Assembly: GCA_964467615.1 (NCBI GenBank)
Contig: CAYXRK010000109.1
Span: 1-15,752 of the forward strand
Direction: 5' to 3'
Length of the DNA stretch: 15,752 bases
Source: CAYXRK01 sp964467615
GTDB lineage: Bacteria > Hydrogenedentota > Hydrogenedentia > Hydrogenedentales > GCA-2746185
The notes under the pieces: model-generated
What the model was told of the DNA's origin: nothing
What the model saw: the letters and a program-made list of their open reading frames with translations, nothing else
Database searches by the model: none
Shown here: positions 7,235 to 15,341 of the stretch, in pieces
Numbering within the stretch: position 1 is the first letter of the stretch
How the letters are laid out: each line of letters starts with the position of its first letter
Made by a program: the position numbers and the translations under genes

Positions 7235-8299
7235 GTGTCCCCGAGGCCGCACAAACGCCTGCACGTGAGACCCTCCGGCTGGGCCTTCATCGTTATTGGG
7301 CTGCTCGTTCAACTTGCGGCTTGGAACACGGGCACAAACCTTCTGTACCTCGTCGCTGGATGTGTGTTTGCATTTGTGGTGGTCGGAGCGGTCATTCCGG
7401 TGATGTCGTTGCGCCGGGTCCGGCTTACTCGCGAAGTCCCGAGTGCGGTCCATCGGGGCGAGCCTTACGCGATTACGCAGCGGATCGAAAACTTGAATCG
7501 ATTTGTGCCCGCGATTTCCGTGCGCGTGAAGAGCGCCTCCGAGGAGGACGGTGACGGCGGATATGTTTCCGCGGTCCGCGCGCGCGGAAAAACGACTGTG
7601 CGCATCGAGCACGTTGTCGCGCGCCGGGGCGTCTATGCGTTTCCGCCGATGAGCGCTCTCTCTGCCTTCCCATTGGGGCTATTCGAGAGAAGAGTACGGG
7701 TCGACGACGGGGCAGCGATCACTGTTTACCCCAGAATTCAGGCGGTCCGCATGGGCATGCTCGAACAGATGCACGGCACCGGGGACACGCCCAAGTTGCG
7801 CCGCGGGGACGGCGACGAGTTTTTCAGCCTGCGCGACTATATGATGGGCGACGATCCGCGAAAGATCGCGTGGAAGGTCAGCGCGCGAGTGGGGCACTTG
7901 ATTGTCCGTGAACTGGAGCCGAGTACGTCGCACAATATCGTCGTCCTGCTTGACACAGTGCGGCCGCCCGGCGTCGATCATTTTGACGACTTGTTCGAAG
8001 AAGCGGTCGACCTTGCGGCCTCGTTAGCGGTGTCGTTCCTGAATCGGCAATATGCGGTCGGACTGTTGACGCCCGAGGGATCCGAGCCGATCGGAGAGGG
8101 AAACAGCCATGCGACAAAAATTCTGGAGATGTTGGCGGGGGTCGAGATTCGTAACGATGGGCGCGACGATTGGATGGACTCGGAAATGACCGCGGGGGCG
8201 GGGGTCGTATACGTATCGGGAAATCCAGCGAATTGGGGCGCGCCCAGCGGGGTCAAGGGCGTCAAATTCGTAGATCCGCGAGAGGTTATCCGTGCGTAA
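7235..8299 (+). CDS. DUF58 domain protein, membrane-anchored (MoxR partner)
   Basis: This 354-residue protein has two membrane segments (about 15-30 and 34-56) near the N-terminus and a large domain outside them. GDGDEFFSLRDYMMGDDPRK (191-210) with IAWKVSAR after it is the diagnostic DUF58 motif. A von Willebrand A-like strand, NIVVLLD (234-240), follows. The metal-binding DxSxS sequence is not intact here: it reads DTVRP, so classic MIDAS metal binding is doubtful. DUF58 proteins are almost always encoded beside moxR and often beside a TgpA-like transglutaminase, as here, and are thought to be MoxR targets. The start is GTG at 7235, 12 bases after the moxR stop, with a poor Shine-Dalgarno site. 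The end overlaps the next gene by 8 bases, indicating coupled translation. Confidence 0.93.
   Translation: MSPRPHKRLHVRPSGWAFIVIGLLVQLAAWNTGTNLLYLVAGCVFAFVVVGAVIPVMSLRRVRLTREVPSAVHRGEPYAITQRIENLNRFVPAISVRVKSASEEDGDGGYVSAVRARGKTTVRIEHVVARRGVYAFPPMSALSAFPLGLFERRVRVDDGAAITVYPRIQAVRMGMLEQMHGTGDTPKLRRGDGDEFFSLRDYMMGDDPRKIAWKVSARVGHLIVRELEPSTSHNIVVLLDTVRPPGVDHFDDLFEEAVDLAASLAVSFLNRQYAVGLLTPEGSEPIGEGNSHATKILEMLAGVEIRNDGRDDWMDSEMTAGAGVVYVSGNPANWGAPSGVKGVKFVDPREVIRA
8281..8285 (+). promoter_or_regulatory. Shine-Dalgarno for the GTG start of the transglutaminase gene
   Basis: AGAGG inside the end of the DUF58 gene lies 6 bases before the GTG at 8292, supporting this start and coupling to DUF58 translation. 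Confidence 0.6.
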
Positions 8300-10526
8300 T
8301 CCTCCCGCGAATAGCGTGCGCGCGGCGACCTGCACGACCGTCTTCCTCAGCTACCTCGCCCTAAACGCCGCGCCCGATTTCGCACCGACGGTCCTGGTGA
8401 TTCCCGCAGTGGCAATCGCGCTAATGCCGACCGCCGAACGGCTGGACAGGAAGTTCGGAGTCTATCGACAAATTACGTCGGGGGTGGCATTAGCGTACGC
8501 CGCCAGCCTGTACTTTATTTTTCGCGCGGCCGGCTTGTTAGACGGCGTGATTTTTCTCGTGATGTTCATCCAGTTGTACTCGCTCATGCACGAGAAACTC
8601 GGGCGCAACTACGACCATATCATTCTCATGAGTTTTTTTCTTGTACTTGCGGCGAGCGTGCTTTCGCCATCGCCGGCGATCGGAATCGTCTTCTTCGGCT
8701 TTGTGCTGTCGGCGGTCTGGATGTTGGCGGCCATGGAGATGGCATCCTCAATACGCCGTTCCGGGGTGAGTACCGTCGCCGAGCACGCCGAGTACGGCCG
8801 GAATGGGGAGATCACGGCCGTCCGAACGTCGCGGGGCGCCAACTTCCAGACCCTGGGATGGGCCGCGATGTGCGGGGCGTTTGTGGTGTTTGCGGCGGTC
8901 CTCTTGTTCTTCGTGACCCCTCGCATGGAGGCCGGGTTGCTTGGATCGGAAAGTGCTACCCCCTACGAAGCCGGCTTGAACCCGCGCATTCTGGATTTGT
9001 CGGCCGGCGGAACCTTGCTCTTGGACACGACCGCCGTGATGCGCGTCACGTTCCCCGATGAGGAGGGCGGCGTATTTAGCGGCGAGAAGTACTGGCGCTC
9101 ATCTTCGATGAATCAGTACACGGATGGCGGTTGGGCGCGGCGGGACATAATGACGGAGGCCCCGAGGGCGTTGGATGGCACCGATCCATACCACTGGTTC
9201 ACGAGTTTGCAGGGACGAAATCAGGAACCGGGCATGTTCCGGCTTGAGTTCCACCCCGGAAACCATATCGTCCGACAGGAAATCTTCATGGACAGACCGC
9301 CTCAGACGGGAGTGCCGGTGCTGGCGCTCGTCCGCGGAGTTCAACCCATGGCCGGCGCAAAAGATGTCCGCTACCGATGGGATTCCTCGGGGGACTTCAG
9401 CGTCGAAGTGGCGATGCGCAGGCCCGACGCGCTCCAGTATGAGGCGTGGTCCGAGATTCTGGTGCGGGATCCGGAAGTATTGCGGGCTTTCGAAGGCGAC
9501 TTCTCTGGCCCGATGAACCCTCACGACGAGTTTACGCTTACCTATGAAAACTTGTTGGACGAGACCAAGGCGTTGGTACGTAGCCTGACCGAAGATAAAG
9601 AAACGTACTACGACAAAGTCGTCGCTATCGAATCGTACTTGTCGAGCGACACCTATCTATACACGCTGCAAATTCCTGAACTGTCCAAGGACCATCCTGT
9701 CGATGATTTCATCCTGAACGTGAAGCGCGGCCACTGCGAACTTTACGCGAGTGCGCTAGCGTTGATGGTGCGAAACCTGGAAATTCCCGCGCGGCTTGCG
9801 AACGGGTACCGGGGAGGAACGTTCGACCCAAGCGACCGTGCCTACACCGTAACACAAGACATGGCGCACGTGTGGGTCGAGGTGTACTTTCCCAACCATG
9901 GTTGGGTCATCTTTGACCCTTCCCCGAAGAATGACGAGTTGGATGACAGGGCGATAAGCGTTTTCCAACGGGCCGTGTCCCGGATCGTGCTCAAAGGGAA
10001 ACTAATCTGGTATCGCGGCGTCGTCGGTTTCAACCCCCGTAACCGCTTCGCGGTGGTCAAGGATGCTGCGATTGGTTTCTTTCGCGGTCCGTCGGACACG
10101 CAAGGAGCATCGCGGTCCTTCACTGCCACTGGCGCTGGCGGCCGCTTGGTGTTTGTCGGCCTGGCCGCTTGCGGGATCGTTGCGGCCCTCGTATTTGTGG
10201 TCCGTCGGGCCGGGGCCGCGCCCGGTCGAAAGTTGATCTCAATCGCTCTGACCCGAGAACAGCAACAGGCCCGCGCGTTGCGGAAACGGCTATTGAATCG
10301 ATTGAAGCATGCCGGTGTCTCTGGTGCGAACGTGACCGTGGATGAACTTCGCGCCGCGATTGATCAATTTCCGGAAGAGGACCGGCGTCCGGCTCGTCAA
10401 GTGATCGAGGCGTACAACGCGGTCCGGTTTGGGCGGCGGCCTCTCAGCACTGACGCGTACAATACTCTTCGCCGAATGATCCGCGGGGTTCGCCCCGCGA
10501 TGGCGCCGTCACCGGCCCAAGAGTAA
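8292..10526 (+). CDS. TgpA-like membrane transglutaminase (DUF3488 - transglutaminase core - DUF4129-like)
   Basis: This 744-residue membrane protein has the TgpA architecture. About seven hydrophobic segments occupy residues 10-212 (DUF3488). An extracytoplasmic region follows, with EKYWRSSSMNQYTDGGW (about 265-281) corresponding to the family's YWR...fdG.tW block. The transglutaminase core has an intact triad: C482 in GHCELYA, H526 in DMAHVWVEVYF and D542 in IFDPSP. A last membrane segment lies at about 617-637, and a cytoplasmic tail with VTVDELRAAIDQFPEEDRRP resembles DUF4129. Family members are transglutaminases or papain-like proteases at the outer face of the inner membrane; the substrate is unknown. 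The start is GTG at 8292, preceded by AGAGG. Its last 18 bases overlap the end of the convergent FG-GAP gene. Confidence 0.93.
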   Translation: MRNPPANSVRAATCTTVFLSYLALNAAPDFAPTVLVIPAVAIALMPTAERLDRKFGVYRQITSGVALAYAASLYFIFRAAGLLDGVIFLVMFIQLYSLMHEKLGRNYDHIILMSFFLVLAASVLSPSPAIGIVFFGFVLSAVWMLAAMEMASSIRRSGVSTVAEHAEYGRNGEITAVRTSRGANFQTLGWAAMCGAFVVFAAVLLFFVTPRMEAGLLGSESATPYEAGLNPRILDLSAGGTLLLDTTAVMRVTFPDEEGGVFSGEKYWRSSSMNQYTDGGWARRDIMTEAPRALDGTDPYHWFTSLQGRNQEPGMFRLEFHPGNHIVRQEIFMDRPPQTGVPVLALVRGVQPMAGAKDVRYRWDSSGDFSVEVAMRRPDALQYEAWSEILVRDPEVLRAFEGDFSGPMNPHDEFTLTYENLLDETKALVRSLTEDKETYYDKVVAIESYLSSDTYLYTLQIPELSKDHPVDDFILNVKRGHCELYASALALMVRNLEIPARLANGYRGGTFDPSDRAYTVTQDMAHVWVEVYFPNHGWVIFDPSPKNDELDDRAISVFQRAVSRIVLKGKLIWYRGVVGFNPRNRFAVVKDAAIGFFRGPSDTQGASRSFTATGAGGRLVFVGLAACGIVAALVFVVRRAGAAPGRKLISIALTREQQQARALRKRLLNRLKHAGVSGANVTVDELRAAIDQFPEEDRRPARQVIEAYNAVRFGRRPLSTDAYNTLRRMIRGVRPAMAPSPAQE

Positions 10527-11732
10527 CGCGACCGAATCCGGGCCCCACAGCGTCACCGCCAGGTCCTTTTTCCCGTCTGCATCTAGATCACCGGCTGCTA
10601 TTCCCCGGGGTTCCGCGGGATCGAATTTATACGTATCGTTGACAAACGCTGGGAGGCCGGCATCTCCCTTGCCCTTTTGCAAGAGCACGACTACCGACCG
10701 CGATTGAGGACATGCCACGGCGAAATCAATCGCCCCGTCTCCGTTTAAGTCCTCGGCAAGCGCGTCGCTGATTCCGTGTTCGACGGCGCCCCGGTCCTCG
10801 CCGAGGAGAATCTCCTGGGAAACATCAAATCGAAAGGGAGTTGACGCATAAAAGATTACAATCGAGTCGTCCGCATGCCGGTGAGTAACGGCGATATCTT
10901 GCTGGCCGTCGTTGTTAAAGTCTTCGACAAGCACGCGATTCGGCAATCTGCCCCGCGATTGAAAACGGGCCGCCTCGGTAAATTCGCCTTTTCCGTCACC
11001 TTTCCAGACCGCCACCTCGTTCGCGCTGTAGAGAGCTATCTCCATATCGAGTAAACCGTCTCGATCCATGTCTCGCAAGCGGAGATCGCGTGGCCCACCT
11101 GGACATGGGACCAATCTGGGCGTGTCGAGATAGCGTTCCGGGATACCCTGGAAGATGGCGATGACATCGCTAGTCCAACCCGCCGCCACCACATCCAAAC
11201 GGCCGTCGCCGTCGATATCGCCGACATCAAGGGATGTAAGGCCGGGCGATGGGAATACCGGAATGCCATCACCGTCGAGCATGCGATGGTAGTGGACGGC
11301 CTCGTCAAACACGTCGAAGAAAACCGGCTCGAACAAGACGTCGCCGATGTTGCGCAGAAGAGTGAGGTCGCGTTCCTGGACGCCCATGAAGTTGACGACA
11401 ACGAGGTCTTCGCGTCCGTCGCGATCAACATCGGCGGCCTTGATGGCGTAGGGCCCGAAGCCGGTTGTCAACTGGTGGACGCGTTCATACGCCGAATCCG
11501 ATTCCGACTGCAGCAGAGACAGCTGATCGTGCGCCGGACGTTGTTCGCGCACGTCGGCGAGACGTCCGCGGTCGGCAGAGATGATCTCGGGCGCGCCTTT
11601 CGCGTCGAGCTGGGCGATGAGCACCTCGGAGGGATACGGCCCTACTTGAACGGTGCGTTTCTGCTTTACAAAAGTTTGAGCGTGCGACCCCAGTGCCGCC
11701 ACCGCGAGAAGCACCACGATTAAACGTTTCAA
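10509..11732 (-). CDS. Secreted FG-GAP/VCBS repeat protein, predicted seven-bladed beta-propeller
   Basis: This 407-residue protein begins with a signal peptide (KR, hydrophobic 4-15, likely cleavage after GSHA at 18). It has no lipobox and no C-terminal anchor, so it is probably periplasmic or released. It consists of FG-GAP-type repeats with calcium-binding DxDxDG loops: DVDRDGRED (101), DIDGDGRLD (172), DMDRDGLLD (221), DFNNDGQQD (271), DLNGDGAID (328), DLDADGKKD (382), and a degenerate QLDAKGAPE (41). Seven repeats 49-71 residues apart suggest one closed seven-bladed propeller. Such domains bind ligands or proteins and are rarely enzymes; the role is unknown. The start is TTG at 11732, overlapping the pdxA stop in TTGA, with GAGG 7 bases upstream. 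It is therefore probably the last gene of the kdsB-pyrG-pdxA unit. Confidence 0.88.
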   Translation of the reverse strand: MKRLIVVLLAVAALGSHAQTFVKQKRTVQVGPYPSEVLIAQLDAKGAPEIISADRGRLADVREQRPAHDQLSLLQSESDSAYERVHQLTTGFGPYAIKAADVDRDGREDLVVVNFMGVQERDLTLLRNIGDVLFEPVFFDVFDEAVHYHRMLDGDGIPVFPSPGLTSLDVGDIDGDGRLDVVAAGWTSDVIAIFQGIPERYLDTPRLVPCPGGPRDLRLRDMDRDGLLDMEIALYSANEVAVWKGDGKGEFTEAARFQSRGRLPNRVLVEDFNNDGQQDIAVTHRHADDSIVIFYASTPFRFDVSQEILLGEDRGAVEHGISDALAEDLNGDGAIDFAVACPQSRSVVVLLQKGKGDAGLPAFVNDTYKFDPAEPRGIAAGDLDADGKKDLAVTLWGPDSVALLLGR

Positions 11733-12754
11733 ACCGGGGCCTCGGTCGGATGCGTCGCAAGCCGCGCGGCCAACGACGCGGCCGCGATCATACTGTCGGG
11801 GCGCGCTGTCCCCAATCCCGCGATGTCGTACGCCGTGCCGTGATCGGGGGAAGTTCGCACGATGGGGATTCCGAGCGTGACGTTTACGCCTTCGTCCATC
11901 GCAAAGAGTTTCATGGGGCCGTGTCCTTGGTCGTGATACATGGCCACCACGACGTCAAACGCGCCGTCTCGCATACGCCGAAACACCGTGTCGGCCGGAT
12001 AGGGCCCTGAGCAATCGATACCGTCTCGAAAGCATTCCTGGATCGCCGGCGCAATCACTTGGATCTCCTCCGCTCCGAAAGCCCCATTCTCGCCGGCATG
12101 CGGATTCAGCCCTGCAACAGCAACGCGGGGTCGCTCTATACCGAGGCGCAGGAGGCCGGCGTGCGTGATTCGAATGGTCTCGACGATGCTCTCTTTTGTG
12201 ACACATTCGAGGGCCCTTCGCAGTGAAATGTGGTCCGTGTGATGCACGGCCCTCATCGCGCCCGCGAATAGCGCCATGCGATACGCCGGACTCTTGGTGC
12301 GTTCGGCGATGAAGTCCGTGTGACCACGACACGTGTACCCCGCCAAGTGAATACCTTCCTTGTTGATGGGGCAGGTCACAATCGCGTCGACGAGTCCTTC
12401 GGTGGCCGCATCGACGGCCGCCGCGAGCCATTCCATGGCGCAACGCCCCGCTTCTGGGTCGAGTGTTCCGGGCCGCCTATGGGGAACACCACGCGCCGAC
12501 TCGATGAACGCGAGCGACTTCGAATCCCGAACGGCGCCAGGGCCGGACACGGTCTCGATATCCGGCGACGGCATTCCCACGAGACGGCACGCAGCTTGGA
12601 AGACGGTGGGATCGCCGTAGATGACAGGCAGGAATTTCCTCCGAAGAGACTGCTCATTGATTGCGAGCGCAAGTGTCTCCGGGCCGACTCCGTTGATGTC
12701 ACCTAGGGTAAACGCGATCAGGGGTCCGTCGATATGGGAATCGAAATCAGTCAT
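11729..12754 (-). CDS. pdxA: 4-hydroxythreonine-4-phosphate dehydrogenase
   Basis: This 341-residue cytosolic enzyme oxidises 4-phosphohydroxy-L-threonine with NAD in the DXP-dependent pathway to pyridoxine 5'-phosphate (vitamin B6). The length fits PdxA. Landmarks are FTLGDINGVGPE (15-26), which differs from the E. coli-type GDPAGIGPE; CPINKEGI (128-135); RGHTDFIAERT (143-153); and the three metal-binding histidines H175 (TDHISL), H219 (LNPHAGENG) and H274 (AMYHDQG). Their spacing of 44 and 55 residues fits the E. coli ligand pattern. VNVTLGIPIVRTSPDHGTAY (290-309) is also diagnostic. The ATG at 12754 lies 65 bases after the pyrG stop, with only a weak ribosome-binding site, and the stop overlaps the next gene by 4 bases. 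PdxA2-type relatives acting on other phosphorylated sugar acids exist, so a B6 role is probable rather than proven. Confidence 0.92.
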   Translation of the reverse strand: MTDFDSHIDGPLIAFTLGDINGVGPETLALAINEQSLRRKFLPVIYGDPTVFQAACRLVGMPSPDIETVSGPGAVRDSKSLAFIESARGVPHRRPGTLDPEAGRCAMEWLAAAVDAATEGLVDAIVTCPINKEGIHLAGYTCRGHTDFIAERTKSPAYRMALFAGAMRAVHHTDHISLRRALECVTKESIVETIRITHAGLLRLGIERPRVAVAGLNPHAGENGAFGAEEIQVIAPAIQECFRDGIDCSGPYPADTVFRRMRDGAFDVVVAMYHDQGHGPMKLFAMDEGVNVTLGIPIVRTSPDHGTAYDIAGLGTARPDSMIAAASLAARLATHPTEAPV

Positions 12755-12819
12755 TCACGCTCATCCATCTGAAGCGATCAACCGCGTCGTCACGTTCGAG
12801 GAAGGCGGCACGGAGGCCA

Positions 12820-14472
12820 CTATACAGCCGCACGGCGCATGTCGTTCTGTGCCGATTCCTTGTGGGCCAAGGCGGCTTGGACAAACGCTCGAAACAAGGG
12901 TTGCGGCTTGAGGGGCGTGCTCTTGAATTCGGGATGGAATTGGGCCCCACAAAACCAAGGGTGATCGGCGAGTTCTATTATCTCGACCAGCATGTGATCA
13001 CCAAATGTATGCGTACCGCTCACGACGAGACCGGAATTCTGCAGCGGCTCCAGATAGTCGTTGTTGAATTCGTAACGATGACGATGCCGTTCGTGGATGG
13101 TCCGCTCGCCATAGGCCGCCTGTGCCTTGGTCCCTTCGACGAGATCGCAGCGGTACGCGCCGAGCCGCATCGTTCCGCCAAGGTCGCTCACGCCTCGCTG
13201 TTCGGACAAAAGCGAGATCACGGGGGCGGGCGTATCGGGGTCCATCTCGGTTGAGTTTGCTCCCGCCAGCCCCGCCTTGTTCCGCGCCAATTCGATCACG
13301 GCCATTTGGAGGCCGAGGCAGACGCCGAAGTAGGGGACTTTCCCCTCGCGCGCATACCGCACCGCTCGGATTTTTCCTTCGACGCCCCGCGCACCAAAAC
13401 CCGGACCGATGAGCACCCCGTCGAATTCGACGAGTACGTCTCGCGGCGCGACACCGTTCTCGAAGATCTCGGAGTCTATCCATTTGATTTCGACGCGGCA
13501 TTGGTTCGCTATGCCCGCGTGAACAAACGCCTCGTTGATGCTCTTGTACGCGTCGTCGTGCCCCACATACTTTCCCACCGCGGCGATGCGTACGGTCTTC
13601 TTTGGGTGTTCGAGTTCGTCAACAATCCGTTCCCAGCGGACTAAATCGCTCTCAGGGGCGTCCAGCCGCAGTACGTTTAGCACGGTGTCGTCTATCCCTT
13701 GGCTCTTGAGGTTGAGCGGTATCGCATAGAACGGCGAAATGTCTGCCGCGGCGATAATGGCTTCCGCCCGAACGTCGCAGAACATCGCTATTTTGTGGCG
13801 TTCGGCCGCCTCGAGCTTGTACGGCCCGGTGCGGCACACGATCACGTTCGGGGTAATCCCCACCTGCCGAAGTGCGGCGACGCTGTGTTGCGTCGGTTTC
13901 GTTTTGAGCTCGCCCGATGCGTGGATGAACGGCATCCAGGTGACGTGGATGTAACAACAATCGTGCGGTCCCACGTCGAATTTGAACTGGCGAATGGCTT
14001 CGAGGAATGGGAGCCCTTCGATGTCTCCAACCGTCCCGCCGATTTCGATGATCGCGACATCCGCGTCCGCGTCGGGCCCACTGGTAAGCTGGCGCACACA
14101 CGATTTGATTTCATCGGTGATGTGCGGGATGACCTGCACCGTCTTCCCCAAATACTCGCCGCGGCGCTCCTTTTGGATCACCGCGTTGTAAATGCGTCCC
14201 GTCGTGATGTTGCTCTTTCGCGAAAGTCTTGCGTTCGTAAAACGCTGATAGTGGCCAAGGTCGAGATCGGTCTCCGCGCCGTCGTCTGTGACGAAGACCT
14301 CGCCGTGCTCGTAAGGGTTCATTGTTCCTGGGTCGACGTTGAGGTAAGGATCCAGCTTCATCATCGCGATCTTCAGGCCGCGCGATTCGAGCAGCAACCC
14401 GAGACTCGCGGCGAGGACCCCTTTACCCACCGACGAAACGACGCCTCCTGTCACGAACACATACTTGGGCAT
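12820..14472 (-). CDS. pyrG: CTP synthase (glutamine-hydrolysing)
   Basis: This 550-residue cytosolic enzyme makes CTP from UTP, ATP and glutamine. The synthase domain has the P-loop GGVVSSVGKG (9-18), NPYEHGEVFVTDDGAETDLD (52-71), IEIGGTVGDIE (142-152) and the UTP-binding GELKTKPTQHSV (187-198). The C-terminal class I glutaminase domain has nucleophile C385 in FGVCLGLQ and H513/E515 in QFHPEF. Two local departures are visible: VCRTGPYKL (212-220) in place of the usual CR(S/T)DR loop, one residue longer, and IGPGFG (355-360) where most homologues have VPGGFG. Neither removes a catalytic residue. The ATG directly follows the kdsB TGA with no gap, and GGGGGGA sits 6 bases upstream. The pairing is sensible because KdsB consumes CTP. 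Confidence 0.97.
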   Translation of the reverse strand: MPKYVFVTGGVVSSVGKGVLAASLGLLLESRGLKIAMMKLDPYLNVDPGTMNPYEHGEVFVTDDGAETDLDLGHYQRFTNARLSRKSNITTGRIYNAVIQKERRGEYLGKTVQVIPHITDEIKSCVRQLTSGPDADADVAIIEIGGTVGDIEGLPFLEAIRQFKFDVGPHDCCYIHVTWMPFIHASGELKTKPTQHSVAALRQVGITPNVIVCRTGPYKLEAAERHKIAMFCDVRAEAIIAAADISPFYAIPLNLKSQGIDDTVLNVLRLDAPESDLVRWERIVDELEHPKKTVRIAAVGKYVGHDDAYKSINEAFVHAGIANQCRVEIKWIDSEIFENGVAPRDVLVEFDGVLIGPGFGARGVEGKIRAVRYAREGKVPYFGVCLGLQMAVIELARNKAGLAGANSTEMDPDTPAPVISLLSEQRGVSDLGGTMRLGAYRCDLVEGTKAQAAYGERTIHERHRHRYEFNNDYLEPLQNSGLVVSGTHTFGDHMLVEIIELADHPWFCGAQFHPEFKSTPLKPQPLFRAFVQAALAHKESAQNDMRRAAV

Positions 14473-15243
14473 TCAGTGTCCCCCCGCGGCCATCAGCCGC
14501 TGCTCGAGAATAGCGCGGACCCTTTCGAGGTCCTCGCGCGTGTCCACTCCGATCGCCTCGTACTCGGTCTCCACGACGGCAATGGGGCGGCCGTTTTCGA
14601 GCACGCGCAATTGCTCCAGTTTTTCGAGCTTTTCCAACGGCGTTACGGTCATCGCCGCGTACTCGAGCAAAAACTCCCGCCGGTACGCGTAGATACCGAT
14701 ATGACGCCAGTAACAATTCGGAAGGTGTCCGTCTGTTTTTACGTCGCGCGCGTGAGGGATTGGCGCGCGCGAAAAATACAGCGCGAATCCTCGCGTGTCG
14801 CACACGACTTTCACGACGTTCGGGTCTCCAATATCGCGGAGGTTGGCAATCCGGTGTTTGGCCGTCGCCATCGGGACGGAGGCGTCGGCCAAGAGCGGCT
14901 GAATAGTTGCGTTGATCGTCTCGGGCTCGATGAGCGGCTCATCGCCCTGCACGTTCACGATGATCTCTGCGTCCGAAGCGAGCGCCACTTCAGCGATTCG
15001 ATCCGTGCCGGAAGGATGCTCGCTTCGCGTCATGACGATTTCGCAGCCGAATGGCCGGACCGCCTCGGCAACACGCTCATCGTCTGTCGCGATTACGCAA
15101 TGGTCGACGAGACCCGCTTGGCGAACACGTTCGTAGACGTGAACGACGAGCGGTTTTCCGGCCAGACGCGCGATGACTTTGCCGGGAAAGCGAGTGGAGG
15201 CAAACCGGGCCGGAATAACGGCCAATACGTTTCCAGACTTCAT
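14473..15243 (-). CDS. kdsB: 3-deoxy-manno-octulosonate cytidylyltransferase (CMP-Kdo synthetase)
   Basis: This 256-residue cytosolic nucleotidyltransferase joins Kdo to CMP, using CTP, for lipopolysaccharide core assembly, which implies an outer membrane. All family blocks are present: IPARFASTRFPGK (10-22), HPSGTDR (76-82), NVQGDEP (97-103) with the metal-binding aspartate, YFSRAPIP (166-173), RHIGIYAYRREFL (180-192), LEKLEQLRVLENG (206-218) and IGVDTREDLE (231-240). The length is normal. The start is ATG at 15243. It is the first gene of the probable kdsB-pyrG-pdxA-FG-GAP unit, 186 bases downstream of dnaA, with a predicted promoter at 15342-15370 and a palindrome 24 bases upstream of the start codon. 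Confidence 0.97.
   Translation of the reverse strand: MKSGNVLAVIPARFASTRFPGKVIARLAGKPLVVHVYERVRQAGLVDHCVIATDDERVAEAVRPFGCEIVMTRSEHPSGTDRIAEVALASDAEIIVNVQGDEPLIEPETINATIQPLLADASVPMATAKHRIANLRDIGDPNVVKVVCDTRGFALYFSRAPIPHARDVKTDGHLPNCYWRHIGIYAYRREFLLEYAAMTVTPLEKLEKLEQLRVLENGRPIAVVETEYEAIGVDTREDLERVRAILEQRLMAAGGH
14479..14485 (-). promoter_or_regulatory. Shine-Dalgarno for pyrG inside the end of kdsB
   Basis: On the minus strand GGGGGGA lies 6 bases before the pyrG ATG, overlapping the last kdsB codons, so both proteins can be made from one message. Confidence 0.55.
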
Positions 15244-15260
15244 TTCCGGTCAGCCCCCGT

Positions 15261-15288
15261 CGAAATGCACGATCATCGTGCGAAATGC
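15261..15288. repeat. Palindrome flanked by direct repeats upstream of kdsB
   Basis: GCACGATCATCGTGC (15267-15281) is a perfect 7+1+7 inverted repeat. CGAAATGC occurs directly on both sides (15261-15268 and 15281-15288), overlapping its ends. It lies in the predicted kdsB leader, 18-45 bases upstream of the ATG. It could be an operator or an RNA hairpin with a 5-base loop. Confidence 0.6.
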
Positions 15289-15341
15289 CGCCCACACGCG
15301 CGGTCCGCAAGGCGAGCACCACCCTGCTTCAACGGGATTCT

